From contig JABTUC010000003.1 in NCBI GenBank assembly GCA_015075545.1, positions 248,001 through 312,000 of the forward strand: 64,000 nucleotides of DNA, read 5' to 3'. This stretch comes from Ideonella sp. (GTDB lineage Bacteria; Pseudomonadota; Gammaproteobacteria; Burkholderiales; Burkholderiaceae_C). Within the stretch, counting starts at the first letter, position 1; each line of letters opens with the position of its first letter. Positions 26,025 to 35,247 of the stretch are shown piece after piece. Both the position numbers and the translations under genes were made by a program. Below the pieces are notes generated by a model, which was not told the origin of the DNA, made no database searches, and was given only the letters and a program-made list of their open reading frames with translations.

Positions 26025-27074
26025 ATGAACGCGACGCACAACCCCCGCTGGACGCAACGCCCCGAGGGCTCGACCTGGGGCGACTTCGGCCCCGACGATC
26101 AACTGGGGCGGCTGAACCTGCTGACGCCGCAGAAGGTGCTGCAGGGCCTGGCCGAGGTGAAGGACGGGCGATCGTTCTGCCTCAGCCTGCCGCTGGACTA
26201 CCCCGGCGAATCGAGCCTCAACGCGCGCCGCAAGCCGCCGCAGCTCAAGCCCACCAGCCTGCACGGCAAGCCGTACCTCAACTTCGCACTCGGTGAACTC
26301 GACGCGCGCAACACCGACGTCATCTGCGACGACCAGGTGCTGTTGAGCCTGCAGTACAGCACGCAGTGGGACAGCTTCGCGCACGTCGGCTCGTGGTTCG
26401 ACGCCGACGGCGACGGCCAGCCCGAGATGTGCTACTACAACGGCTACCGCGCGCACCAGCACGTCAAGGGGCCGAGCGACTACCGCTTCGTCGGCGACCC
26501 GTGCGACGGCCCGTCGTGCGCCGAGGCGCTGGGCATCGAGCACTTCGCGGTCAAGGCGATCCAGGGCCGCGCGGTGCTGGTCGACCTGCACGCGCACTTC
26601 GGCGACGAGCGCCGCATCGTCGACGCCGCCACGCTGCGGCGCGTGATGGAGGCCGACCGCGTGGTGGTCGAGCGCGGCGACATCGTGCTGCTGCACACCG
26701 GCTTCTCGACGCTGCTCATGGGCATGAACCGCAGGCCCGACATGAACGTGCTGAACAACGCCTGCCCCGCGCTCGACGGCCGCGACGACGCACTGCTGAA
26801 CTGGGTCACCGACTCCGGCGTCGCCGCGCTGTGCGCCGACAACTACGCGGTCGAGCACTACCCGGCGCGCGAGCAAGCGGGGCCACGCCCGGCGCTGCCG
26901 CTGCACCAGCACTGCCTGTTCAAGCTCGGCGTACCGCTGGGCGAGCTGTGGTGGCTGCACGACCTCGCGGCGCACCTGCGCGCGGCCGGCCGCAGCCGCT
27001 GCCTGCTCACCGCGCCACCGCTGCGCCTGCCCGGTGCCGTGGGCTCGCCGGTGACGCCGGTGGCCACGGTGTAG
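26025..27074 (+). CDS. cyclase family protein (kynurenine formamidase-like)
   Basis: 349 residues. The putative-cyclase fold (PF04199 type) is indicated by FGPDDQLGRLNLLTP at the start, by QWDSFAHVGSWFD (the counterpart of the metal-binding H-x-G-T-H-x-D region, here S-F-A-H) and by CADNYAVEHYP near the C-terminus. Relatives are Mn/Zn amidohydrolases, such as isatin hydrolase and kynurenine formamidase; larger relatives of about 340 residues like this one are common in Burkholderiales with unknown substrate. ATG 26025 follows GAAAGGAAC. Stands alone between the toxin-antitoxin pair and a convergent gene. Confidence 0.82.
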   Translation: MNATHNPRWTQRPEGSTWGDFGPDDQLGRLNLLTPQKVLQGLAEVKDGRSFCLSLPLDYPGESSLNARRKPPQLKPTSLHGKPYLNFALGELDARNTDVICDDQVLLSLQYSTQWDSFAHVGSWFDADGDGQPEMCYYNGYRAHQHVKGPSDYRFVGDPCDGPSCAEALGIEHFAVKAIQGRAVLVDLHAHFGDERRIVDAATLRRVMEADRVVVERGDIVLLHTGFSTLLMGMNRRPDMNVLNNACPALDGRDDALLNWVTDSGVAALCADNYAVEHYPAREQAGPRPALPLHQHCLFKLGVPLGELWWLHDLAAHLRAAGRSRCLLTAPPLRLPGAVGSPVTPVATV

Positions 27075-27089
27075 GCCAGACGCAGACCT

Positions 27090-27782
27090 TCAGAGGTCGA
27101 AGGCCGGCGCGTCGCGCGACAGGATTGCGCTGCGCGTCGCCACGCCCCAGATCGCCTGCAGCTCGCGCTCGAGCGTGGCCACCAGCGCGCGCACGTCGTC
27201 GGTGGCGCGGTCGTGCAGCGCCTCGGCCACGATCAGCACGCTTGCGGTCTGCGGCGCGATCGCCGACAGCGCGCTTTGCCGGTTGGTCCAGCGCCGGGCG
27301 TGCGCGCTGCCCGCGTCGTCGACGAAGGCCACTTCGCCAGACTCGGGGGCTTCGTGCCCGCCGCCGAACGAGAGGTAGTCCTCGCTGCCGTCGGCGTGGC
27401 GCACCTGCAGGCTGCCTGTCACCTGCGCCAGGTCGAGCGCGGCCACCGGGATCGCATACGCCACCGAGACCGCGTTGCACAGATCGACCAGCGGATGGAC
27501 GCGCGGCAGAGCGCCTTCCTTGCGCAGGCGGCGCAGCAGCGCCTCGGAGGCACAGCGGTACTGGGTGGGCTTCAGGCCCATGCGCTGAAACGCGCGGCGC
27601 CATGCCTGGATGGCCTGCAGATCGGACTCGGTGCGGCCTTCGAGCCGTGCGAGCGCAAGCGCGGTGTGGCGCGCCACCGCGTCGGCCACCTCGGCGCGGT
27701 CGTGAATGCCGTCGGCGCGCACCACACCGGCCACGAGTTCGGGGAACGCGCGCCACAAGTCGCTCGAGTGGCTGAACTGCAT
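27090..27782 (-). CDS. B3/B4 tRNA-binding domain protein
   Basis: 230 residues resembling the B3/B4 editing domain of phenylalanyl-tRNA synthetase beta chain as a free-standing protein (COG3382 type). Recognisable blocks are WRRAFQRMGLKPTQYRCASEALLRR, then DLCNAVSVAYAIPVAALDL and VFVDD-like strand ends. Such proteins may proof-read mischarged tRNA or bind nucleic acid; the actual substrate is unknown. ATG 27782 is close to the divergent response regulator start (41 bp), so promoters overlap. Confidence 0.78.
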   Translation of the reverse strand: MQFSHSSDLWRAFPELVAGVVRADGIHDRAEVADAVARHTALALARLEGRTESDLQAIQAWRRAFQRMGLKPTQYRCASEALLRRLRKEGALPRVHPLVDLCNAVSVAYAIPVAALDLAQVTGSLQVRHADGSEDYLSFGGGHEAPESGEVAFVDDAGSAHARRWTNRQSALSAIAPQTASVLIVAEALHDRATDDVRALVATLERELQAIWGVATRSAILSRDAPAFDL

Positions 27783-27823
27783 CGGCTCGTCGTCGTTCGT
27801 CGATCGGGCTACATTCTGACCCC

Positions 27824-28492
27824 GTGCGCTGCCTGTTGATCGAAGACGACGAGATGATCGGCGAGAGCCTGCGCGCCGCGCTGCGGCGCCAGGGTTTCGC
27901 CGCCGACTGGGTGCGCGACGGCCGCGCCGCCGACGCGGTGCTCGCCACCGAACGATTCGACGCCGTGCTGCTCGACCTCGGGCTGCCGCACAAGGGCGGC
28001 GTCGAGGTGCTGAAGACGCTGCGCGCGCGCGGCGACGCGACGCCGGTGCTGGTGCTCACCGCGCGCGACGCCACCGCCGACAAGGTGGCCGCGCTCGACG
28101 CGGGCGCCGACGACTACCTGGTCAAGCCGTTCGAGCTCGACGAGCTGCTGGCGCGGCTGCGCGCGGTGGCGCGGCGCGCGGTCGGCCGCGCGCAGCCGCT
28201 GCTGCGGGTGGCCGATCTGCGGCTCGATCCGGCCACGCGCGAGGTCAGCCGCGGCGAGCAGCCGCTGCTGTTGTCGGCGCGCGAGTTCGCGCTGCTGCAG
28301 GTGCTGATGGAGCGCCCCGGCGCGATCCTGTCGCGCGCGCAGCTCGAAGACCGGCTCTACGGCTGGGGCGAGGAGCTGGAGAGCAACGCCATCAGCGTCT
28401 ACGTGCATCAGCTGCGCAAGAAGCTCGGCGACGACCGCATCCACACCGTGCGCGGGGTCGGCTACTACGTGGGCGAGGCCAAGAGCGGTTGA
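27824..28492 (+). CDS. OmpR-family response regulator (QseB/PmrA-like)
   Basis: 222 residues. Receiver domain with acidic pocket E7-D8-D9, phospho-acceptor D51 in VLLDLGLP, the switch Thr in VLTARD and K101-P in YLVKPFELDEL. The winged-helix effector (about 125-222) ends in VHQLRKKLGDDRIHTVRGVGYYV. It should bind direct repeats spaced by about 11 bp. Start is GTG 27824. Its stop overlaps the start of the kinase gene (TGATG). The triple GCCT repeat before degP (33033-33062) is one candidate target in this window. Confidence 0.92.
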   Translation: MRCLLIEDDEMIGESLRAALRRQGFAADWVRDGRAADAVLATERFDAVLLDLGLPHKGGVEVLKTLRARGDATPVLVLTARDATADKVAALDAGADDYLVKPFELDELLARLRAVARRAVGRAQPLLRVADLRLDPATREVSRGEQPLLLSAREFALLQVLMERPGAILSRAQLEDRLYGWGEELESNAISVYVHQLRKKLGDDRIHTVRGVGYYVGEAKSG

Positions 28493-29790
28493 TGCGCTCG
28501 CTGCGGCTGCGTCTGTTCGTGCTGCTGCTGGCGTTGGCCGCGGTGGCGTCGCTCACGGTGGGCTGGGCCACCTACGCCAGCGTGCGCAGCGATGCCGACC
28601 AGTTGTTCGACGACCACCTGCGGCAGATGGCGCTGTCGCTGCGCGACCAAGGCCGCATCGCCGACGACGAGCGCGCGGCGATCGAGAGCGGCCAGTTCGA
28701 CTACGTGGTGCAGGTGTGGTCGCTCGACGGCGGCGTGCTCTACAGCACCGTGCCGGCGCCGGTGCTGCCGCCGCGCGCCGTGCTCGGCTTCTCCACCGTG
28801 ATGGTCAACGGCGCGCCGTGGCGCGTGTTCGCCGCGGCCACGCCGCTGCGCATCGTGCAGGTGGGGCAGCCCCTGGCGGTGCGCAGGGCACTGGCCACGG
28901 CGGCCGCGGGGCGCAGCGTGCTGCCGATCGCGGTGGCCGCGCCGATCGTCGGCCTCTTCATCTGGTGGCTGATCAGCGCCTCGCTGGCGCCGCTGGCGCG
29001 CGTGGTGCGCGCGCTGCGCGAGCGCGGCGTCGAGGCGCTCGAGCCGCTGCCCGCGCAGGGGTTGCCGTCGGAGGTGTCGCCGCTGATCGACGCCTTCAAC
29101 GCGCTGCTGGCGCGGCTGGCCGCAGCCTTCGACGCGCAGCGCGCGTTCACCGCCGACGCCGCGCACGAGCTGCGCTCGCCGCTCACCGCGCTGAAGCTGC
29201 AGCTCGACCTGCTGCACGGCGCGCGCGACGAAGCCGAGCGCAACGACGCGGTGCAGCGCCTGCGCGCCGGCATCGATCGCGCGCACCGGCTGGTCGAGCA
29301 ACTGCTCGCGCTGGCGCGCGCCGAGCCGGGCACCACGGCCGCGCACGCGGCGGTCGATCTGGCGCAGGTCACGCGCCAGGCGGTGGCCGACACGGCGGCG
29401 CTGGCGGCCTCGCTGGGCGGCAGCGTCGACGTGCAGGCGCCGCGCGAGCTGATGCTGCGCGGCGACGCCGACGCGCTGCGCAGCCTGGTACGCAACCTGA
29501 TCGACAACGCGCTGAAGTACGGCGGCACGCCGCCGCAGGTGCGCGTGCACCTCGGGCGCGGCGCGGGTGTCGCCACGCTGGTGGTCGACGACGCCGGCGC
29601 GGGCATCCCCGAGGCCGAGCGCGAACGCGTGTTCGACCGCTTCCACCGCCGCGAGCCCGGCCGCGGCAGCGGCAGCGGGCTGGGCCTGGCGATCGTGCGC
29701 ACGGTAGCGCGCGCGCACGGCGGCGGCGTGCAGCTCGCCAACTCGCCGCTCGGTGGCCTGCGCGTCGAGGTGCGCCTGGCAGCGGCCTGA
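28492..29790 (+). CDS. sensor histidine kinase (QseC/TctE-like)
   Basis: 432 residues. Transmembrane helix 1 at residues about 8-28, a periplasmic sensor of about 115 residues, transmembrane helix 2 near 145-165, HAMP-like linker, then the H box DAAHELRSPLTALKL with H225, and an ATPase domain with N box LIDNALKYG, G1 box DDAGAGIPEAE and G2 box GSGLGLAIVR. It phosphorylates the response regulator encoded just upstream. ATG 28492 shares one base with that gene's stop. The signal is unknown; related QseC/PmrB/TctE kinases sense cations, peptides or carboxylates. Confidence 0.92.
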   Translation: MRSLRLRLFVLLLALAAVASLTVGWATYASVRSDADQLFDDHLRQMALSLRDQGRIADDERAAIESGQFDYVVQVWSLDGGVLYSTVPAPVLPPRAVLGFSTVMVNGAPWRVFAAATPLRIVQVGQPLAVRRALATAAAGRSVLPIAVAAPIVGLFIWWLISASLAPLARVVRALRERGVEALEPLPAQGLPSEVSPLIDAFNALLARLAAAFDAQRAFTADAAHELRSPLTALKLQLDLLHGARDEAERNDAVQRLRAGIDRAHRLVEQLLALARAEPGTTAAHAAVDLAQVTRQAVADTAALAASLGGSVDVQAPRELMLRGDADALRSLVRNLIDNALKYGGTPPQVRVHLGRGAGVATLVVDDAGAGIPEAERERVFDRFHRREPGRGSGSGLGLAIVRTVARAHGGGVQLANSPLGGLRVEVRLAAA

Positions 29791-29812
29791 GCCCCGAGGC
29801 GCACTCCGCCGA

Positions 29813-31165
29813 TCAGCCGTGGCCGCCGTCGGCGTCTTCGTCGTCGTGCGGGACGAACACCGTTCGCGTGTTCGGGTTGCAGTCCATCAGCCCGGCGTAG
29901 CGGCCCCAGGCGATCATGGTGTCGAAGGTCTTCTCCGGGTTGTCGTACGGCAGGGCCATCGAGATGTCGTGCACCACGCGGTCGGCCTCGACCTCCTTGA
30001 ACTCGTGCAGCAGAGCAAGGATGATGTGGAAGATGCGCAGCTTGAACACCTGCTCGGCGAAGATCACCCTGCGGCTCTTGCCATCGGCGGCCACGAAGCG
30101 CCGCCCCAGCTCGGTGAAGCGCACCTGGTCCTTGGGCGTCTCGACCAGCTCGAGGATCTCGGCGGCCTTGACGATGGCGATCGTCTCGCCGAACTCGTGG
30201 CCGATCTCGTCGGAGATGTCGTAGATGTTCGACAGCTCCGGCGTGTCGTTGAGGATGCTCAGCAGCCCGAGGATCTGGCCCACCGGCACCAGCGGAATCG
30301 CCTCCATGCGCGAACGCGCGCGCGAGATCGGCTGGCCCGCCACCGGCACCTCGGGCGGCAGGTCGGGCAGCGTCAGCGTGGTGATGGTCTCGTGGATGAT
30401 CGTCACCAGCCGCTGGAACTCCGGGTGCTTGTCGTCGCGCGGATACGGCAGCTTGTTCTCCAGCACCAGCCCGATGCGCCCGGGCCGCGGGAAGACGACC
30501 ACGATGCGCGTGGCCATCTCCACCGCCTCGTCGATGTTGTGGGTCACCATGAACACCGCGGAGAGCCCCTTGTCCGGCGTGCGCCACAACGCGATCAGCT
30601 CCTGGCGCAGGTTCTCGGCGGTCAGCACGTCGAGCGCGCTGAAGGCTTCGTCCAGGCACAGCAGCCGCGGGTTCGACACCAGCGCGCGCGCGATGCCGAC
30701 GCGCTGGCGCATGCCGCCGGAGAGTTCGCGCGGGTAGGCCGCGTGGTAGTTGCTCAGGCCGATGAGGTCGATCGCGCGCTCGACCGCGGCGTCGCGCTGC
30801 GCACGCACCAGCGGGCGCGACATCAACCCTACCGCGACGTTCTGCTGCACGGTCAGCCACGGATACAGCGCGAAGCCCTGGAACACCACCGACGCGTCGC
30901 GGTTGATCCCGGCCAGCGGCTTGCCGTTGGCCAGCACGCGCCCGGAGCTTGGCTCGATCAGGCCGGTGAGGCAGCGCAGGATCGTCGACTTGCCCGAGCC
31001 CGACTGGCCCAGCAGCGCCACGAACTCGCCCGGGTTCACCGCCAGGTCGATGTTGTCGAGCACCTTCAGCTCGTGCCCGCCGGCGATCGGGTAGCTCTTG
31101 GTGACGGCGCACAGTTGCGCCACCGGCAGCACGGCGGCCTCGGCCGCGGTCTCGATCGTGTCCAT
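29813..31165 (-). CDS. ABC transporter ATPase with C-terminal AAA-associated domain
   Basis: 450 residues. A standard NitT/TauT-type ATPase (Walker A GQSGSGKST, signature LSGGMRQR, Walker B LLCLDEAFSALD) covers residues 15-265. A C-terminal extension of about 170 residues (IPLVPVGQILGLLSIL through KLRIFHIILALLHE) follows, the so-called AAA-associated domain thought to have a regulatory role. Encoded 3 bp after the duplicated permease gene. No periplasmic binding protein gene is adjacent, which is unusual for an importer. The substrate is unknown; an anion has been proposed for the family. Confidence 0.88.
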   Translation of the reverse strand: MDTIETAAEAAVLPVAQLCAVTKSYPIAGGHELKVLDNIDLAVNPGEFVALLGQSGSGKSTILRCLTGLIEPSSGRVLANGKPLAGINRDASVVFQGFALYPWLTVQQNVAVGLMSRPLVRAQRDAAVERAIDLIGLSNYHAAYPRELSGGMRQRVGIARALVSNPRLLCLDEAFSALDVLTAENLRQELIALWRTPDKGLSAVFMVTHNIDEAVEMATRIVVVFPRPGRIGLVLENKLPYPRDDKHPEFQRLVTIIHETITTLTLPDLPPEVPVAGQPISRARSRMEAIPLVPVGQILGLLSILNDTPELSNIYDISDEIGHEFGETIAIVKAAEILELVETPKDQVRFTELGRRFVAADGKSRRVIFAEQVFKLRIFHIILALLHEFKEVEADRVVHDISMALPYDNPEKTFDTMIAWGRYAGLMDCNPNTRTVFVPHDDEDADGGHG

Positions 31166-31168
31166 GCG

Positions 31169-32911
31169 TCATTCCAATCGGAAGCGCCGCTCGGCGAAGC
31201 CATAGAGCCGCCGCCAGACCAGCTTGTTCATCGTCACGACGAAGATCGACATGACCGCGATGGCCAGGATGATCTGCGGCCGGTCGCCCGCCTTCGTCGC
31301 CTGCGCAATGTAGGCGCCCAGGCCGTCGGCCTGCAGCGTCGTGCCGCCCCACACCGCCACCTCGGCGACGATGCTCGCGTTCCACGCGCCGCCGGCGGCG
31401 GTGCACGCGCCGGTCACCCAGAACGGGAACACCGCCGGCAGGAACAGCGTCTTCCACAGATCCCAGCGCCGCAGGCCGTAGACGCGCGCGGCTTCCTTCA
31501 GGTCGTTGGGGATCGACATCGCGCCGGCCACCACGTTGAACAGGATGTACCACTGGGTGCCCATCGCGATCAGCGCGATGCTGCCCCAGTTCAGGCTCAC
31601 GCCCCAGGCCACGAACAGGCCCACCACGATCGGAAAAGTCATGTTCACCGGGAACGACGCGCCGATCTGCGCCAGCGGCTGCGCGACGCGCGCCGCCTTC
31701 GGGTTGAGGCCGATCCAGATGCCGATCGGCGTCCACACGAGCGTGGCGATGACCGTCATCGCGATCACGCGCAGCGCGGTGAGCGCTCCGAGCCACACGA
31801 TGTGCCCGAGCAGGGCCCAGCTCAGCGAGCCCTGCAGCACCTGCAGCGCGGCGACGAGGCCGCGCAGGCTCTCGTAGCCCAGCCACATCAGCAGCAGCGC
31901 CGTCGCGGCTTTGGAGGCGGCCGCGCGCATGCGGCCGCGCGCGGCGCGGCGCGCCGGGTTCGCCGCCAGCCGGGCGCGCTGCAGCCGGTCCGACAGCGGT
32001 CGCCACAGGCGCGCATCGATCCAGGCCGGCAGGTAGCTGCCGCGCAGCAGGTCGTAGACCCACGAGGTCGGCGCAGCCGACGATTCGGTCAGCTCGTTCT
32101 TGAAGCGGTCGGCCCACGCCAGCAGCGGGCGCCACACCAGTTGATCGCTGGCGACGATCAGCAGCAGCATCGCGGCCACCGCCCACGCCGCGGCCGTGTT
32201 GTCGCCGCGGGCGATCGCCTGCGCCATGTACGAGCCCAGGCCCGGCAGCTCGATGTTCCGGTTCATCACGCTGATGGCCTCGCTCTGCGCGACGAAGAAC
32301 CAGCCGCCGCCGAACGACATCATCGAGTTCCAGATCAGGCTGTGCGCCGAGGCCGGCAGCTCGACGGTGCGAAAGCGCTGCCAGCGCGTGAGGCCGCAAC
32401 TGGAGGCAGCATCGTGCATCTCGGCCGGGATGGTGACCATCGAGTGGTAGAAGCCGAAGGCGATGTTCCACACCTGGCTGGTGAAGATGGCGAAGATCGA
32501 CGCGCACTCCACGCCCAGCAGGCTGCCGGGGAACAGCGCCATGAAGCCGGTCACCGTGGCCGACAGGAAGCCGAGCACCGGCACCGACTGCAGCACGTCG
32601 AGCGCCGGCAGGATGATGCGGCGCGCGCGCAGACTCTTGGCGGCCACGTAGCCGGTGACGATCGCGAAGGCGATCGAGCAGGCGAACGCGATCCACATGC
32701 GCAGCAGCGTTCGTCCGACGTAGTAGGGGATCGCCGCCGGCGACGAGTCGATCGCCGGCATGTCGGCCGGGTTGAAGCGCACGATCATCCCCGCGCCGAA
32801 GTGCAGCGCGCTCCACAGCAGGCCGAGCAGCACCGCGAGCACGACCGCGTCGACCCAGCCGAAGCGGTGCGGCTGCGGCTTGACGGCGAGTTGGGCGGCG
32901 GTGCTCTTCAT
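31169..32911 (-). CDS. duplicated ABC transporter permease (COG4986 type)
   Basis: 580 residues with about 12 transmembrane helices in two homologous halves, each with a permease EAA-type loop: EMHDAASSCGLTRWQRFRTVELP in the first half and DLKEAARVYGLRRWDLWKTLFLP in the second. One polypeptide therefore provides both permease subunits for the ATPase encoded next. The linker (about 290-345) is Arg-rich and cytoplasmic. ATG 32911 was chosen over upstream codons because they encode Arg/Pro-rich sequence not seen in permeases. A separate binding protein is not encoded nearby. Divergent from degP. Confidence 0.87.
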   Translation of the reverse strand: MKSTAAQLAVKPQPHRFGWVDAVVLAVLLGLLWSALHFGAGMIVRFNPADMPAIDSSPAAIPYYVGRTLLRMWIAFACSIAFAIVTGYVAAKSLRARRIILPALDVLQSVPVLGFLSATVTGFMALFPGSLLGVECASIFAIFTSQVWNIAFGFYHSMVTIPAEMHDAASSCGLTRWQRFRTVELPASAHSLIWNSMMSFGGGWFFVAQSEAISVMNRNIELPGLGSYMAQAIARGDNTAAAWAVAAMLLLIVASDQLVWRPLLAWADRFKNELTESSAAPTSWVYDLLRGSYLPAWIDARLWRPLSDRLQRARLAANPARRAARGRMRAAASKAATALLLMWLGYESLRGLVAALQVLQGSLSWALLGHIVWLGALTALRVIAMTVIATLVWTPIGIWIGLNPKAARVAQPLAQIGASFPVNMTFPIVVGLFVAWGVSLNWGSIALIAMGTQWYILFNVVAGAMSIPNDLKEAARVYGLRRWDLWKTLFLPAVFPFWVTGACTAAGGAWNASIVAEVAVWGGTTLQADGLGAYIAQATKAGDRPQIILAIAVMSIFVVTMNKLVWRRLYGFAERRFRLE

Positions 32912-33032
32912 CGGTCGGCCGATCGACGCCGCTGCGCAGGCTGCGGGCATGCGGGCCGTGCGCGAACCGCGTGAGCGCGGATTCTGGCCGTGGCGCGGGC
33001 GCTGCGGCGGCTTCGGCACTGCGCAGCCGCCG

Positions 33033-33062
33033 GCCTTAACGCTGGCCTCACCTTCGCCTCAC
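33033..33062 (+). promoter_or_regulatory. triple direct repeat, probable OmpR-family binding site before degP
   Basis: GCCTTAAC-GCTG-GCCTCAC-CTTC-GCCTCAC: three similar half-sites, the last two exactly 11 bp apart. A TAGATT -10-like hexamer follows at 33084-33089, and the position where a -35 should be (33061-33066, ACGCCG) is poor. The repeats therefore occupy the -35 side, as in PhoB- or PmrA-type activated promoters. The degP start codon is at 33138. Confidence 0.4.
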
Positions 33063-33137
33063 GCCGCGCTCATCGGCGGCGCCTAGATTGCGCCGCATGG
33101 CCGGGGGCACCGGTCGCTGCACAACGAGAGGACCACC

Positions 33138-34622
33138 ATGAAACTGAACCGCACCACCATCGCGATCGCCAGCCTGCTGGCGGTCACCGGCCTGGCCACC
33201 AGCGCCGACGCCTTCACGCTGCCCAAGTGGCTGCACCGCGGCGAGGCCACCGCGACCGCCCCGGTCGACGTCGCGCCGGTCAAGCAGGCGGCGCCGATCC
33301 CGCCGCTGCCCGCCGACGACCTGCCCAACTTCCGCGCCATCGTCAAGGACTACGGCCCCGCGGTGGTCGGCGTCAACGTATCGGGCATGCACAAGGTCAA
33401 CGGCGACGACAACGACAACAGCCCGTTCTTCGACAACGACCCGTTCTTCCGCTTCTTCCGCGGCATCCCCGGGCTGCGCATGCCGCCGCAGGGCCGCGTG
33501 CCGTTCCGCGGCCTGGGCTCGGGCTTCATCATCAGCCCCGACGGCCTGATCCTCACCAACGCGCACGTGGTGCGCGACGCCAAGCAGGTGATCGTCAAGC
33601 TCAAGGACCGGCGCGAGTTCACCGCCAAGGTGCTGGGCAGCGACGCCGCCACCGACATCGCGGTGCTGAAGATCGACGCCAAGGATCTGCCCACCGTCGC
33701 GCTGGGCAACCCCAAGGAAGCGCAGGTCGGCGACTGGGTGCTGGCCATCGGCGCGCCGTACGGCTTCTCGCAGACGGCCACGCAGGGCATCGTCAGCGCC
33801 AAGGGCCGCTCGCTGCCGGGCGACAGCGTGGTGCCGTTCATCCAGACCGACGCCGCGGTGAACCCGGGCAACTCCGGCGGCCCGCTGTTCGACGCCGAAG
33901 GCCGCGTGATCGGCATCAACGCGCAGATCTACTCGCAAAGCGGTGGCTTCCAGGGGCTGGCGTTCTCGATCCCGATCGACGTCGCGCTGCGCGTGAAGGA
34001 CCAGATCGTCGCGCACGGTCACGTCGACCACGCGCGCATGGGCGTGACGCTGCAGGACCTGTCGGCGCCGCTGGCCGAATCGTTCGGCCTGAAGTCGCCC
34101 GACGGTGCGCTGATCGCCAGCGTGGTGCCGGGCAGCGCCGCCGCCAAGGCCGAGCTGAAGCCCGGCGACGTGATCACCATGGCCGACGGCAAGGCCGTGC
34201 ACACCTCGGGCGACGTCTCGCACCTCGTCGGCGCCGCCGCGCCCGGCGACAAGCTGACGCTCAGCGTGTGGCGCAACAAGGGCGAGCACGACGTGACGGT
34301 CACGCTCGGCAAGGCCGAGCCCGAGAACGCCCAGCAGACCGCGCAGGCGCAGGAAGGCGGCGCGCTCGGCCTGGCGGTGCGGCCGCTGCAGCGCGACGAG
34401 ATGCGCAGCGCCGGCGTCGACCACGGGCTGCTCGTCGAGCGCGCCGGTGGTGCCGCCGCGCAGGCGGGCATCCAGCCCGGCGACGTGGTGCTGGCGCTCA
34501 ACGGCAAGCCGGTCTCCAACGTCGACCAGGTGCGCGAAGCGCTGAGCAAGCATCCGAAACACGTGGCGCTGCTGATCGACCGCGACGGCCAGCGCATCTT
34601 CGTGCCGGTGGACCTCGGTTGA
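33138..34622 (+). CDS. degP: Do/DegP-family periplasmic serine protease (MucD-like)
   Basis: 494 residues. Signal peptide (residues 1-25, cleavage after ADA), then a trypsin-like domain with the catalytic triad H143 (LTNAHVV), D173 (ATDIAVLK) and S246 (GNSGGPL). Two PDZ domains follow (about 285-375 and 395-494, each with an SVVPGSAA- or GIQPGDVV-type ligand loop). Protease and chaperone for misfolded envelope proteins. The insertion KVNGDDNDNSPFFDNDPF before the first strand is the LA loop. ATG 33138 follows GAGAGGACC. The promoter region contains a triple GCCT repeat suggesting control by a two-component system. Confidence 0.94.
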   Translation: MKLNRTTIAIASLLAVTGLATSADAFTLPKWLHRGEATATAPVDVAPVKQAAPIPPLPADDLPNFRAIVKDYGPAVVGVNVSGMHKVNGDDNDNSPFFDNDPFFRFFRGIPGLRMPPQGRVPFRGLGSGFIISPDGLILTNAHVVRDAKQVIVKLKDRREFTAKVLGSDAATDIAVLKIDAKDLPTVALGNPKEAQVGDWVLAIGAPYGFSQTATQGIVSAKGRSLPGDSVVPFIQTDAAVNPGNSGGPLFDAEGRVIGINAQIYSQSGGFQGLAFSIPIDVALRVKDQIVAHGHVDHARMGVTLQDLSAPLAESFGLKSPDGALIASVVPGSAAAKAELKPGDVITMADGKAVHTSGDVSHLVGAAAPGDKLTLSVWRNKGEHDVTVTLGKAEPENAQQTAQAQEGGALGLAVRPLQRDEMRSAGVDHGLLVERAGGAAAQAGIQPGDVVLALNGKPVSNVDQVREALSKHPKHVALLIDRDGQRIFVPVDLG

Positions 34623-34641
34623 TCCGCTGGCAAGCCCCGCT

Positions 34642-34665
34642 GCGGCGCGGCCCCGCCCGCGCCGC
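34642..34665. terminator. GC hairpin after degP
   Basis: GCGGCGCGG-N6-CCGCGCCGC, a 9-bp perfect stem 20 bp after the degP stop and 25 bp before the next start codon. No T tract follows. It may weaken read-through or protect the degP transcript end. Confidence 0.35.
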
Positions 34666-34689
34666 CGCTCAACAGCCAAAGGAAACATC

Positions 34690-35247
34690 ATGAACAAGCA
34701 AACCCTGATCGCCCTGGCCGCGTTCGCGACCGCGCTCGGCTGCACGGCGGCGCGCGCCGACACGATGCAGCGCGAGCTGAACCACCATGCCGCGCAGGAG
34801 GCCCGCATCACGGCCGACGAAGCGCGCGGCACCCTCAACCCGGCCAGCGACGCCGCGGTGCACAAGCAGGCCGCGCTGGTCGACCGCGTCGAGGCCGACG
34901 CGCTGGCGGCCAACAACGCGGCATCGCTGAGGCAACTGGGGTACGCCGAGCGCGACCTCGACCGCACGATCTCGAACGCCTTGCAGGCCAAGCGCCTCGA
35001 GCGCATGCACGCCAGCGTGGCCGACGCGCGCGAAGCGCAGCAGCAGCGCTGGATCGCCGCCGAATTCCGGCGCGGCAAGCTCGGCGCCGACCAGGCCGCC
35101 GCCCTCGAGCGCGACCAGGCGGCCATCGAGTCGGCGCAGGCTGCGCTCGATCGGCGCGGCCACGAGACGGTGAATCAGGCGCTGCGCCAGCAGCACCGGC
35201 AGGACGTGCAGGACTGGGCGATCCTGCGCCACCACGGCGAAGCGTAA
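34690..35247 (+). CDS. secreted helical protein of unknown function
   Basis: 185 residues. A signal peptide (MNKQTLIALAAFATALGCTAARA) is followed by an almost entirely helical, charged mature part with regularly spaced Ala, Gln, Glu and Arg, suggesting coiled coils in the periplasm. No family recognised. ATG 34690 has AAAGGAAA upstream. It lies 67 bp after degP and may be co-transcribed, so a periplasmic stress or chaperone role is possible but not shown. A C in the signal peptide (LGCTA) does not make a convincing lipobox. Confidence 0.72.
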   Translation: MNKQTLIALAAFATALGCTAARADTMQRELNHHAAQEARITADEARGTLNPASDAAVHKQAALVDRVEADALAANNAASLRQLGYAERDLDRTISNALQAKRLERMHASVADAREAQQQRWIAAEFRRGKLGADQAAALERDQAAIESAQAALDRRGHETVNQALRQQHRQDVQDWAILRHHGEA

